Notes under the pieces: generated by a model
Told to the model about the DNA's origin: nothing
The model's input: only the letters and a program-made list of their open reading frames with translations
Databases searched by the model: none
Translations under genes and position numbers: made by a program
NCBI GenBank assembly: GCA_020627535.1
Contig: JAHDGU010000018.1
Coordinates: 1 to 64,000, forward strand
Length of the DNA stretch: 64,000 nucleotides
Direction: 5' to 3'
Origin: Saprospiraceae bacterium
Lineage (GTDB): Bacteria > Bacteroidota > Bacteroidia > Chitinophagales > Saprospiraceae
Part shown: positions 7,597-16,021 of the stretch, one piece after another
How the letters are laid out: each line of letters begins with the position of its first letter
How positions within the stretch are numbered: the stretch's first letter is position 1

Positions 7597-8841
7597 TTGA
7601 AGAGCTTCAAGACATATAGTCCATATCTATTTTTATTCTTGTCACTTTGCATTGCTTGTGCCACACAAAAAAGCACATCCACTACTCACACCACCGATGA
7701 AGCACCTACCGATAAATTTGACCAGCTTCGAACCTGGATCGGCGATGCCAAAATTGTTGCGCTAGGAGAGAGTAGTCATGGCATTGGCGAGATCTTCACC
7801 CTCAAAGCCGAGCTCGTCGAGTGGCTACATCGAGAAATGGACTTCGATGTACTAATGATGGAAAGTGGTATCGTTGATATAGCACTCAGCACTTCCAAGT
7901 TGTCAGATATAGATGCCAAGACATTGAGAGACGAGACGCTATTTGCCAATTTTCAATGTGCGGAAATACTACCTCTCTTTGAGCACATAATGCAAGTGTC
8001 TAAGACGGAAAATCCCTTACACTATGCTGGCTATGATATACAGATTTCCAGTGGCACAACCTATGAGCTGCTGGATAGCATCACCACCCTTCTCGGATGT
8101 GAGCTGAGTTTTTCTGATGCATATCGCCACTACGGCTTGATGTTTAGAAATGCATATGGTCAGGACTCGAGTATTTTTCTCAGTCACCAAGACAGTTTTC
8201 AAGTAGGCATTGCTCGCATCCAGCAAAAAATCTATGCTGCCAAAGATCAAGTGGCTAGCTCCTACAATTTGCATCCAGAAATCGTGGAAATTATTACACA
8301 CAATCTAGCCGGTCTTTTGGAGTCTGTTGATTTTTACTTTGAGGAGAGACTCAATGCAGAATACGTGTATAAATCCATTGAGCTGCGCGACGAATTGATG
8401 TACCAAAATATTGAGTGGCTCTTGGAAAACTATTATCCAAAGAAAAAAATCATCATTTGGGCACATAATAGCCATGTCGAAAATGCCAATACCGCAGGTC
8501 GATTGACCCAATGGATGGGACATCACTTGAAGAGAAAATACCAAGAAGATTATTTCAGCATCGGCATATTTGCCCGACAGGGCGAATCCTATCAGCACTG
8601 GACGCGAGATACAATCAGCTTTGACAATAGCTCCGAGGTAAATATTGAGCAATTGATGTATATCGATGACGAGACCGTGAGCTATCAGATTCTAGATGAC
8701 TGCACTCCAACTTGGCTCTGTGATACGGTCGCAGCATTTGAAGTAGAGAATACCGGCAATGTCAATTTCGTAGCCCGAGATCGCTTTGACGCTGCCATCA
8801 TGATTCCTCGAGGAAGCATACCGACTTACCGCAACAATTAA
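7597..8841 (+). CDS. Erythromycin-esterase-family lipoprotein
   Basis: The protein (414 residues from a TTG start 4 bases after the upstream stop) begins with a hydrophobic segment and a Cys near residue 20 (LSLCIAC), so it is probably exported, perhaps as a lipoprotein. The mature part carries the family signatures ALGESSHGIGE (catalytic His/Glu region), DVLMMESG and IIIWAHNSHVEN. Family members include EreA/EreB but most are uncharacterised hydrolases, so macrolide resistance is not implied. It sits inside a CoA-thioester/2-oxoacid operon, 1 base before the next gene, so co-transcription is likely. A GTG at 7561, overlapping the upstream gene, is a possible alternative start. Confidence 0.78.
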   Translation: MKSFKTYSPYLFLFLSLCIACATQKSTSTTHTTDEAPTDKFDQLRTWIGDAKIVALGESSHGIGEIFTLKAELVEWLHREMDFDVLMMESGIVDIALSTSKLSDIDAKTLRDETLFANFQCAEILPLFEHIMQVSKTENPLHYAGYDIQISSGTTYELLDSITTLLGCELSFSDAYRHYGLMFRNAYGQDSSIFLSHQDSFQVGIARIQQKIYAAKDQVASSYNLHPEIVEIITHNLAGLLESVDFYFEERLNAEYVYKSIELRDELMYQNIEWLLENYYPKKKIIIWAHNSHVENANTAGRLTQWMGHHLKRKYQEDYFSIGIFARQGESYQHWTRDTISFDNSSEVNIEQLMYIDDETVSYQILDDCTPTWLCDTVAAFEVENTGNVNFVARDRFDAAIMIPRGSIPTYRNN

Positions 8842-8842
8842 A

Positions 8843-10903
8843 ATGGACAAAGACACTCAAAATACTCTACTAGATGCTTATCGCCTGATGGTCACTGCCA
8901 AGGCGATGACAGATAAGTACGAGGAAAATTTCAAAGAGGTGTCCAAATATGTCCATGCGACTAGTCGCGGTCATGAAGCGATACAAATAGCTGCCGGTCT
9001 ACAATTGTTGCCGCAAGACTATGTCGCACCCTACTATAGAGATGACAGTCTTTTGCTGTCCCTGGGCATGACACCATATGATCTCATGTTGCAGCTGATG
9101 GCCAAGATCAAAGATCCCTTCAGTGCAGGGCGATCCTACTATAGCCATCCGAGCCTCAAAGACGATGACAAACCCAAAATTCCACACCAGTCTAGTGCAA
9201 CGGGTATGCAAGCCATTCCGCTCACGGGTGCGGCGATGGGTATGCAATACATCGAGAAATTAAAGCTTGCCGAATATCCAGAGGGCGAAGCTCCGATTTG
9301 CCTGTGTAGTCTTGGTGATGCGAGCATCACGGAAGGAGAAGTCGCAGAGGCATTCCAGATGGCAGCACTGAAGCAATTGCCGATATTATTTCTCGTACAG
9401 GATAATGAGTGGGACATATCAGCACATGCCAGAGAAATACGAGCGCAAGATGCATTTGAATATATCCGAGGATTTCACGGAATAGAGCCACGGAAAATAG
9501 ATGGCGCTGATTTTGTCGAGGCATACAACACGCTTGCGGATGTCGTACACACAATGCGCTATCAGCGAAGGCCATTTCTCGTCCATGCCAAGGTTCCACT
9601 ACTCAATCATCATACTTCTGGTGTACGCATGGAGTGGTACCGAGATGATCTGGAGCAAGATCGCAAGGAAGATCCACTGCCAAGATTTAAAGAGTTACTT
9701 CTCGATAATGATGTCGAAGAAAAGATATTGAAAAATATCGAGACCCAAGCCAAGCGAACCGTCACGCGAGATTTTAATCGTGCAAGAGAAGAAAAAGATC
9801 CAGAGCCATCGGATTTATTTTCTCATGATTTTGCACCGACGCCCATCAAAGAGGAAAAAGGCATCAGACATCCCAAAGGAGGAGAAGAAAAAGTCATGGT
9901 TGATTGCGCACTCTACGCGATCCAAGAACTCATGGAAAAACACAAAGAGTGCCTACTTTATGGTCAGGATGTCGGTGCACGACTCGGTGGAGTTTTTCGT
10001 GAGGCAGCGACGCTTGCGCAGAAGTTTGGCGATGACCGCGTATTCAATACGCCCATTCAAGAAGCATTTATTGTCGGAAGCACGGTGGGCATGTCAGCCG
10101 TCGGATTGAAGCCCATCGTCGAGGTACAATTTGCCGATTACATATGGCCAGGACTGAACCAGCTTTTTACAGAAGTAAGTCGCTCCTGCTATCTCAGCGA
10201 TGGCAAGTGGCCGGTGAGTATGATCTTACGAGTACCCATCGGCGCCTATGGAAGCGGTGGTCCATATCATAGCGGCAGCGTCGAGTCCGTCGTCTGCAAT
10301 ATCAAGGGACTCAAGGTCGCTTACCCGAGCAATGGCGCCGACCTCAAAGGACTCATGAAATCTGCCTACTACGACCCCAATCCTGTCGTGATGTTTGAGC
10401 ACAAAGGACTCTATTGGTCCAAGGTACCACACACAGAAACTGCTCGCGTAATCATGCCTGATGAAGACTATGTCGTGCCATTCGGCAAAGGAAGAATAGC
10501 TCTCGAGGCGGACATCTCTGCCATCAACGAAGGAGATAGTTGTCTGGTTGTCTCCTACGGTATGGGTGTACACTGGGCACTGGCTGCCGCCAAAAATATT
10601 CCTGGACGTGTTGAAATACTCGATTTACGGACATTATATCCGCTCGATTTTGATCTGATCAAGGAGCGACTGCATGCACACAATAAATGTCTCGTCGTCA
10701 CCGAAGAACCAAAAGAGTGCTCTTTTGCGCAAGCACTATCTGGACGAATACAAGAAGAGTGCTTTATGCTACTCGATGCACCAGTGCGCACGATCGGCGC
10801 GATTAATATGCCAGCCATACCGCTCAATAGTGTCTTGGAAAAAACGATGCTCCCGAGTGCAGAAAAAGTGGAGGACGCCATTCAAGATTTATTGGCCTTT
10901 TAA
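8843..10903 (+). CDS. 2-oxoisovalerate dehydrogenase E1, alpha-beta fusion
   Basis: This is a thiamine-diphosphate enzyme that decarboxylates branched-chain 2-oxoacids and passes the acyl group to a lipoyl E2. The alpha part covers residues ~1-325, with the ThDP/Mg motif beginning at GDA (158-160) and ending at Asn188 in LVQDNEW. A charged linker (~325-348) leads to the beta part (~349-686), with LLYGQDVG, FNTPIQEAFIVG and VEVQFADYIWPG. Separate alpha and beta subunits are usual elsewhere; fusion is common in Bacteroidota. No E2 or E3 gene lies in the window, so those subunits must be encoded elsewhere. Confidence 0.88.
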   Translation: MDKDTQNTLLDAYRLMVTAKAMTDKYEENFKEVSKYVHATSRGHEAIQIAAGLQLLPQDYVAPYYRDDSLLLSLGMTPYDLMLQLMAKIKDPFSAGRSYYSHPSLKDDDKPKIPHQSSATGMQAIPLTGAAMGMQYIEKLKLAEYPEGEAPICLCSLGDASITEGEVAEAFQMAALKQLPILFLVQDNEWDISAHAREIRAQDAFEYIRGFHGIEPRKIDGADFVEAYNTLADVVHTMRYQRRPFLVHAKVPLLNHHTSGVRMEWYRDDLEQDRKEDPLPRFKELLLDNDVEEKILKNIETQAKRTVTRDFNRAREEKDPEPSDLFSHDFAPTPIKEEKGIRHPKGGEEKVMVDCALYAIQELMEKHKECLLYGQDVGARLGGVFREAATLAQKFGDDRVFNTPIQEAFIVGSTVGMSAVGLKPIVEVQFADYIWPGLNQLFTEVSRSCYLSDGKWPVSMILRVPIGAYGSGGPYHSGSVESVVCNIKGLKVAYPSNGADLKGLMKSAYYDPNPVVMFEHKGLYWSKVPHTETARVIMPDEDYVVPFGKGRIALEADISAINEGDSCLVVSYGMGVHWALAAAKNIPGRVEILDLRTLYPLDFDLIKERLHAHNKCLVVTEEPKECSFAQALSGRIQEECFMLLDAPVRTIGAINMPAIPLNSVLEKTMLPSAEKVEDAIQDLLAF

Positions 10904-10906
10904 CAG

Positions 10907-11266
10907 ATGAGATTTCTTCGCGCCAGAATCAAGTCATTCGCATACGCCTTCAAAGGATTATTTATTGCCTTTCGGGAAGAGCCCAATATGTGGATTCATT
11001 GCGCTGCCGCAATGGTCGCAGTCTTGCTTGGGCTGCATTTTGGGATAATGCGCCATGAGTGGTTGGTGGTTATTTTCTGCATTGCTCTTGTCATCGCTCT
11101 AGAGCTCGTCAATACTGCCATAGAAACTCTTGCCGATCGTATCAGCACAGAGAAAGATCCGTTGCTCGGTCGAGCAAAAGATGTAGCTGCGGGTGCGGTG
11201 CTGATGGCGGCGATCTCCGCCGCAATCATCGGTCTGATGATTTTTTTGCCATATATATTGAATTAA
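10907..11266 (+). CDS. Diacylglycerol kinase-family lipid kinase (DgkA/undecaprenol kinase type)
   Basis: A 119-residue integral membrane protein with three helices, the usual size of the family. The signature VIALELVNTAIETLADRIS, including the catalytic Glu and the NTAIE metal/ATP motif, is followed by GRAKDVAAGAVL. The N-terminal amphipathic part (FRARIKSFAYAFKGLFIAF-like) also fits. Such enzymes phosphorylate diacylglycerol or undecaprenol at the inner membrane; substrate cannot be read from sequence. It starts 3 bases after the E1 gene, so it is in the same transcript. Confidence 0.85.
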   Translation: MRFLRARIKSFAYAFKGLFIAFREEPNMWIHCAAAMVAVLLGLHFGIMRHEWLVVIFCIALVIALELVNTAIETLADRISTEKDPLLGRAKDVAAGAVLMAAISAAIIGLMIFLPYILN

Positions 11267-11293
11267 GCTTAGGATAAATTGATTCCAAAGAAC

Positions 11294-11884
11294 ATGTCGC
11301 TTCCTTCAGATTTTGAGCTCATCTTCATCATCGGCCCACCAGCCTCCAGCAAGATGACCGTAGGACAAGAGCTTGCCAAGCTGACAACTTATAAGTTATT
11401 TCACAATCACATGTCCTTGGAGCTTGTCAATAGATTCTTTGACTTTGGCACCAAGAGTTTTTCTCAATTAGACCGAGAAATCAGATTTTCCATATATCGC
11501 TCTATCGCAGAGAGTGATCTTCCAGGCATGATCTTTACCTTGGTCATGGACTTCGACGATCCACGAGACACGGCGTATCTTGACGAGATTACAGAAATAT
11601 TTGCCCTGAGAAATCTGCGCACTTATATCCTTGAACTTGACTGTGAGCTCGAAGAGAGACTGCGCCGGAATAAGACAGAAAATCGACTCAAGCACAAAGC
11701 CAGCAAAAGAAACATCGCATTCTCCGAAAGTCTACTGCTCAAAGAACATGAGAGATACAGGACCAATTCCAAACCAGGAGAGCTATCTCAATACATCTTG
11801 TACAAAATCGACAATACGAAACTCTCAGCCAATGACACGGCAAAAGAATTTTTTCATAAATTAGGTATTGATAAAAACACTTGA
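11294..11884 (+). CDS. P-loop kinase-like protein with altered Walker A
   Basis: A 196-residue protein that begins IIGPPASSKMTVGQELAK. This corresponds to a Walker A loop in which the last Gly before Lys is Ser (GPPASSKM instead of GxxxxGK[ST]). The following FHNHMSLELVNRFFDFG and a later VMDFDDP fit a family of small predicted kinases related to shikimate/adenylylsulfate kinases. A basic Arg-rich lid region follows (RLRRNKTENR). Substrate unknown. Start taken at ATG 11294 rather than TTG 11279. Confidence 0.6.
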   Translation: MSLPSDFELIFIIGPPASSKMTVGQELAKLTTYKLFHNHMSLELVNRFFDFGTKSFSQLDREIRFSIYRSIAESDLPGMIFTLVMDFDDPRDTAYLDEITEIFALRNLRTYILELDCELEERLRRNKTENRLKHKASKRNIAFSESLLLKEHERYRTNSKPGELSQYILYKIDNTKLSANDTAKEFFHKLGIDKNT

Positions 11885-11904
11885 ATATATACTGAAGCAT
11901 CCCC

Positions 11905-12627
11905 ATGAAAAGTCGCCAATACATCTCCAAAAAATACACTTGTCCACAAGAACAGAGAGAACTTGAGGAGACAGCTCAGGAGATATATTGCCATACATGC
12001 CAGCATGAAGTGATCGACTTCACGAAGATGAGCAGCCAAGAGATCATTGACTTCTTTCAAAATAGATCAAGAAAACAAAAGACTTGTGGGCTTTTGAAAG
12101 AGTATCAGTTTAAGGATGTAAATCAGAAACTCTATTCTACAAGAAATAATATTCACAAGAAACTTGTCGCGCCTTTGGCCATGGCATCCATTATAGGAAT
12201 GAGTTCATGTGCATCTTGTCAAGATGCATCGATTGCACAGCAAAGAGAAACTCCAAATCCCAGCATCGAAATATCTAACAGAGAAGCCTATTCGGACAGT
12301 ACGCTCTATCATACAATCAGTGGCCAGGTCGTCGACACCAATAATCACGCACTGCAAGGAGTCTACTTTGAACTAGCAAATGAGAGCTTTAGCACGGACT
12401 CTATGGGAAGATTCTATCACGAAATACCTCTTGAGACACCTGACAGTGCAACAATATCAACTGGATACATAGGCTATCACTCAGAGGTGCTTCCCTTGAG
12501 CACATTAAAAAATAAGGAAATAAAAATCACTCTCCGAGAACAAAGCGTCTGGGTCGGTACGATTCACTATGAAGTTTCTTGGCACAAACGTCTTTGGCGA
12601 AAAATTACGCCTGTATTCCGTAAGTAA
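11905..12627 (+). CDS. Two-part protein: Cys-motif N terminus plus CarboxypepD_reg-like domain
   Basis: A 240-residue protein. Residues ~10-60 hold CPQEQRELEE, then CHTC with VIDFTKMSSQEIIDFF, then CG; this N-terminal arrangement recurs in Bacteroidota envelope proteins and may bind a metal. A hydrophobic stretch (APLAMASIIGMSSCASC) follows and could be a membrane anchor. Residues ~130-220 (TISGQVVDTNNHALQGVYF ... DSMGRFYHEIP) form a carboxypeptidase-regulatory-like beta sandwich. Function is not known. It ends the operon that starts with paaZ. Confidence 0.6.
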   Translation: MKSRQYISKKYTCPQEQRELEETAQEIYCHTCQHEVIDFTKMSSQEIIDFFQNRSRKQKTCGLLKEYQFKDVNQKLYSTRNNIHKKLVAPLAMASIIGMSSCASCQDASIAQQRETPNPSIEISNREAYSDSTLYHTISGQVVDTNNHALQGVYFELANESFSTDSMGRFYHEIPLETPDSATISTGYIGYHSEVLPLSTLKNKEIKITLREQSVWVGTIHYEVSWHKRLWRKITPVFRK

Positions 12628-12759
12628 TAGCTCATTGACTTCTACATATTCATGCCTATGTCATCATATCGATACACATCGGAGCCCCAACTCAGGAGCT
12701 CAATCAGCATCTAGCCCTAGATCTAATTAGAGACTGATTAGCCTTTATCGACCAAAAGC

Positions 12760-12767
12760 TACCTTTG
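12760..12767 (+). promoter_or_regulatory. -7 box TACCTTTG upstream of the SulP gene
   Basis: An exact TAnnTTTG match in the 246-base gap before the transporter, giving a leader of about 100 bases. No TTTG is seen at the ideal -33 distance. The rest of the gap shows nothing recognisable. Confidence 0.4.
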
Positions 12768-12873
12768 CGGCTTCATTTTTTGAATCGGTCTTTCGACGAG
12801 GCCATTTTTCCGTGAGTAGAACCAGTCAGTAAAAAAGTGCAGAGTGCACATGTCACTCTGGCGATGAGCGTGT

Positions 12874-14406
12874 ATGAAAAAGTATTTGAATCTATTCGAC
12901 TTGCGTCAAAAAGTCGATTACAAGATCGAAATCCTGTCGGGCCTCACAGTTGCCCTGGCATTGATTCCTGAGGCGATTGCCTTTGCCTTTATGGCTGGGC
13001 TCTCTCCGCTCACAGGACTCTATGCAGCATTTATGATGGGACTGGTCACCAGTATACTTGGTGGTCGTCCCGGCATGATATCTGGGGCTACAGGAGCGGT
13101 GGCTGTCGTCATCGCGTCTCTGTCCTTATCACACGGCGTGGAGTACATATTCGCCACAGTGATCCTCGCAGGTCTTTTGCAGGTCACTGCCGGATTCCTG
13201 AGACTGGGTAAGCTGATGAGGCTCGTACCACACCCAGTGATCTTTGGATTTGTGAATGGTCTTGCGATCATCATATTTATGTCTCAGTTGGATCAGTTTA
13301 AGGATGCCGATGGAGCATGGCTCACAGGCTCCAATCTCTACATACTCCTAGGACTCGTCGCTCTAACCATGCTGATCATCTGGGGCCTTCCCAAGCTCAC
13401 ACGCGCCATTCCAGCTTCCTTGGTGGCGATACTATCCGTATTTGGGCTCGTGATGCTGCTAGGTATTGATACCAAGACTGTCGGTGATATGGCCTCTATC
13501 CGTGGAGGTTTTCCGCCATTTCATATTCCCAAAGTACCGCTCAACTGGGAGACGCTGAGCCTGATATTCCCTTATGCGGCCGTCATGGCCGGTGTAGGAC
13601 TCATAGAGAGCTTGCTCACACTTAATATCGTCGATGAAATCACAGAGACGCGAGGTCGAGGCAACAAAGAGGCTGTCGCACAAGGCATCGCCAATGTCCT
13701 CTCGGGATTTTTCTCTGGTATGGGTGGATGCGCTATGATCGGACAGAGTCTGATCAATATATCTGCTGGTGCTCGCGCGAGACTCTCGGGCATCGTCGCA
13801 GCTGTCATGCTCCTCGTCTTCATCATGTTTGGCTCTAGTCTTATCGAGAAGATGCCCATGGCGGCCCTCACTGGCTTGATGATCATGGTAGCGATCGGCA
13901 CCTTTGAGTGGGCGAGCTTCCGCACGATCAATCGAATGCCGATTTCTGATATATTTCTGATGGTCGTCGTCACCCTCGTCACAGCTATAGTTCACAACCT
14001 CGCCTTAGCCGTGCTTATTGGTGTAGTACTTGCCGCACTAATTTTTGCTTGGGACAATGCCAAGCGCATCAGAGCGCGAAAGAGGATCGATGAAGACGGC
14101 GCCAAACACTATGAGATATACGGCCCATTGTTTTTTGGATCAGTGACAGTCTTCAATGAAAAATTTGACGTGCTCAATGATCCTTACACTGTGATCATCG
14201 ACTTTGCCGAAAGTCGTGTCGTCGACATGTCAGCGATCGAAGCGCTCAATAAAATCACCGAGCGCTATCACAAGGTCGGTAAGAAAGTACATCTCAAGCA
14301 CCTCAGTAAGGACTGCCGCAAACTCCTCCAAAACGCAGAGGCTATCATCGATGTCAATGTCATTGAAGACCCGAGGTATAAGTTGGTGGTGGATCGTGTA
14401 GAATAA
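12874..14406 (+). CDS. SulP-family anion transporter with STAS domain
   Basis: A 510-residue inner-membrane protein. Residues ~15-390 hold about 12-14 hydrophobic segments, starting with the family hallmark GLTVALALIPEAIAFAFMAG and GLYAAFMMGLV, then GGRPGMISGATGAVAVV. Residues ~410-505 form a cytoplasmic STAS domain (YGPLFFGSVTVF, VIIDFAESRVVDMSAIEAL). SulP proteins move sulfate, bicarbonate or other anions; the ion cannot be told here. It stands alone between its own promoter and a convergent gene. Confidence 0.88.
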   Translation: MKKYLNLFDLRQKVDYKIEILSGLTVALALIPEAIAFAFMAGLSPLTGLYAAFMMGLVTSILGGRPGMISGATGAVAVVIASLSLSHGVEYIFATVILAGLLQVTAGFLRLGKLMRLVPHPVIFGFVNGLAIIIFMSQLDQFKDADGAWLTGSNLYILLGLVALTMLIIWGLPKLTRAIPASLVAILSVFGLVMLLGIDTKTVGDMASIRGGFPPFHIPKVPLNWETLSLIFPYAAVMAGVGLIESLLTLNIVDEITETRGRGNKEAVAQGIANVLSGFFSGMGGCAMIGQSLINISAGARARLSGIVAAVMLLVFIMFGSSLIEKMPMAALTGLMIMVAIGTFEWASFRTINRMPISDIFLMVVVTLVTAIVHNLALAVLIGVVLAALIFAWDNAKRIRARKRIDEDGAKHYEIYGPLFFGSVTVFNEKFDVLNDPYTVIIDFAESRVVDMSAIEALNKITERYHKVGKKVHLKHLSKDCRKLLQNAEAIIDVNVIEDPRYKLVVDRVE

Positions 14407-14439
14407 GTCGTCCATCAGATCAGCGAGGCCCAAAAATAC

Positions 14440-15858
14440 CTATGCACTGAGTGCTGACGATGGGACTCCCTTCTCGAGCATCCTTAGCATCCACTTCTTC
14501 TCGAGGAGACCTTTCTCTTCAGATATGCGTACTTGTAGCTTTACGATTTGAGATTTATCTGAGCGATTGACCCGATTGAGTAGTCGCATATACTTGGTCA
14601 CCTTGAGATAATTTTCTTGTTGATAGCCAATATTTTTCAAACGTCGAATGCTCTTTTCGGTACTTTCTATGAAGGACTCTAGTAACTGATCCATGTCACA
14701 CTCATAGTAGATCTTCATTTTCAATACCTGTGCTGCCAGGCTCAAAATTTGATCAGCATAGCTCGTATCTCGTAGCAGCTCTAGTGCCTCATCATACTCC
14801 TTCTCATGATAGAGCAATCGCGCCTTATTGAACTTGTAGATACTGTCTGCAAACTTGGGATCGAGATACTGCTTGTAGTCCTCTATGAAGTCTCGCACCC
14901 ACTTTGTCTCACCGATCCGCAAGCCCACTGCAGCGGCATTGCGATACGTAAATCGAGAAAGTCTACCCTCCGTAAAAAGCACCTTCGACTCGATACCATC
15001 TCGATACAGTTCAAAAAGTTGACGCTCTTGTTCACGACTGCCTTGATTGATCCGTCGGATACAAACATTAATAGCGCCGAGATAAAAGTCTTGCTGCTCC
15101 TCTATGGGAAATTGACCAATGTGATTATCCATCAGCTCGAGATAATGATCAAATAAATCTTCTTGTTTTCCGCTGGCACAGAGATAAAAATGATAATAAA
15201 GACTGATGGCAGGGATACCAAGCAGGTCGGAATCAGCGATGTGCTTGAGGATCGCATCCAAAAGGCCGTAGTCATATTCCTGATTCGTGAGACGCTGATG
15301 ACTGAGCATAAGGCAAGCATGCCTGAGCTTCTCCGAGATGTACACGATGTCCTGCAGATCACTGTACTCTTGCAATCGAAAATCTCTCAGTCGCTGGGTC
15401 GTACGTTTTTGCTTGTGCCTGATGGCCAAGAGATCCTTTCGATGCTTCAAAGTGTCTGCATGCTGCAATTCGCTCGCTTGATTGGCGGAGTAATAGCGCT
15501 CAAAGCTCTTGTCAAAATGCCGATCCAACTGTCGGAGCCGCAGTTGCTCAAGCAACTCGGCTTGCCCTTTTTCCTTACTCTTGGAGAGGCCTGAGCTGAC
15601 CAGGTATCGCTCGAGAAGCTTGAAGAGCTCCGAGACCTTTAGGCGAAAGCCTTGATCATCATAACTCTTGACTCCATAGACCCTCTGCCAAATGCCAAGG
15701 CGATCAATATCTAGTCGAAGTGTGTAGCGATATTCCACCAGCTGATCATAAAGTTGGCTCAGATCATCCTTCTGATTAAAATAGGGACTACGCAGAAATT
15801 GTCCAAATGACCTCCTCTCCTTCGAAGTCAGTTGATCAAGAAATTGTAGAAATTTCAT
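14440..15858 (-). CDS. Hypothetical helical cytoplasmic protein
   Basis: A 472-residue protein without signal or membrane segments. It is strongly alpha-helical by composition, rich in Leu, Arg, Glu, Gln and Tyr. The N terminus reads FLQFLDQLTSKERRSFGQFL, and the C-terminal half contains Tyr/Leu-spaced pairs (YKFNKARLLYHEKEYDEAL) that look TPR-like. I do not recognise a named family. It converges with the SulP gene over a 33-base gap and diverges from the T9SS trio. Confidence 0.6.
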   Translation of the reverse strand: MKFLQFLDQLTSKERRSFGQFLRSPYFNQKDDLSQLYDQLVEYRYTLRLDIDRLGIWQRVYGVKSYDDQGFRLKVSELFKLLERYLVSSGLSKSKEKGQAELLEQLRLRQLDRHFDKSFERYYSANQASELQHADTLKHRKDLLAIRHKQKRTTQRLRDFRLQEYSDLQDIVYISEKLRHACLMLSHQRLTNQEYDYGLLDAILKHIADSDLLGIPAISLYYHFYLCASGKQEDLFDHYLELMDNHIGQFPIEEQQDFYLGAINVCIRRINQGSREQERQLFELYRDGIESKVLFTEGRLSRFTYRNAAAVGLRIGETKWVRDFIEDYKQYLDPKFADSIYKFNKARLLYHEKEYDEALELLRDTSYADQILSLAAQVLKMKIYYECDMDQLLESFIESTEKSIRRLKNIGYQQENYLKVTKYMRLLNRVNRSDKSQIVKLQVRISEEKGLLEKKWMLRMLEKGVPSSALSA

Positions 15859-16021
15859 ATTATATTATTTCATATGTGTCCTACAAATGAAAATGTATGA
15901 TTCCCATCAAATATAGGATTAGCGCAAAATATGGACGCGATACACTCTACAAATGCCCTATTTTGTCTTTGTATTCAGATCATATCGAGTCCAACTTTGC
16001 TATCATAATACAAGGAAACCC

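Noticed and set aside
7597-8841. Naming the gene ereA or calling it a resistance gene
   Set aside because: Family membership does not show macrolide hydrolysis, and the operon context is metabolic.
13459-13995. Minus-strand ORF of 178 codons
   Set aside because: Antisense to the SulP transporter; composition rich in Asp, His and Arg with no recognisable fold.
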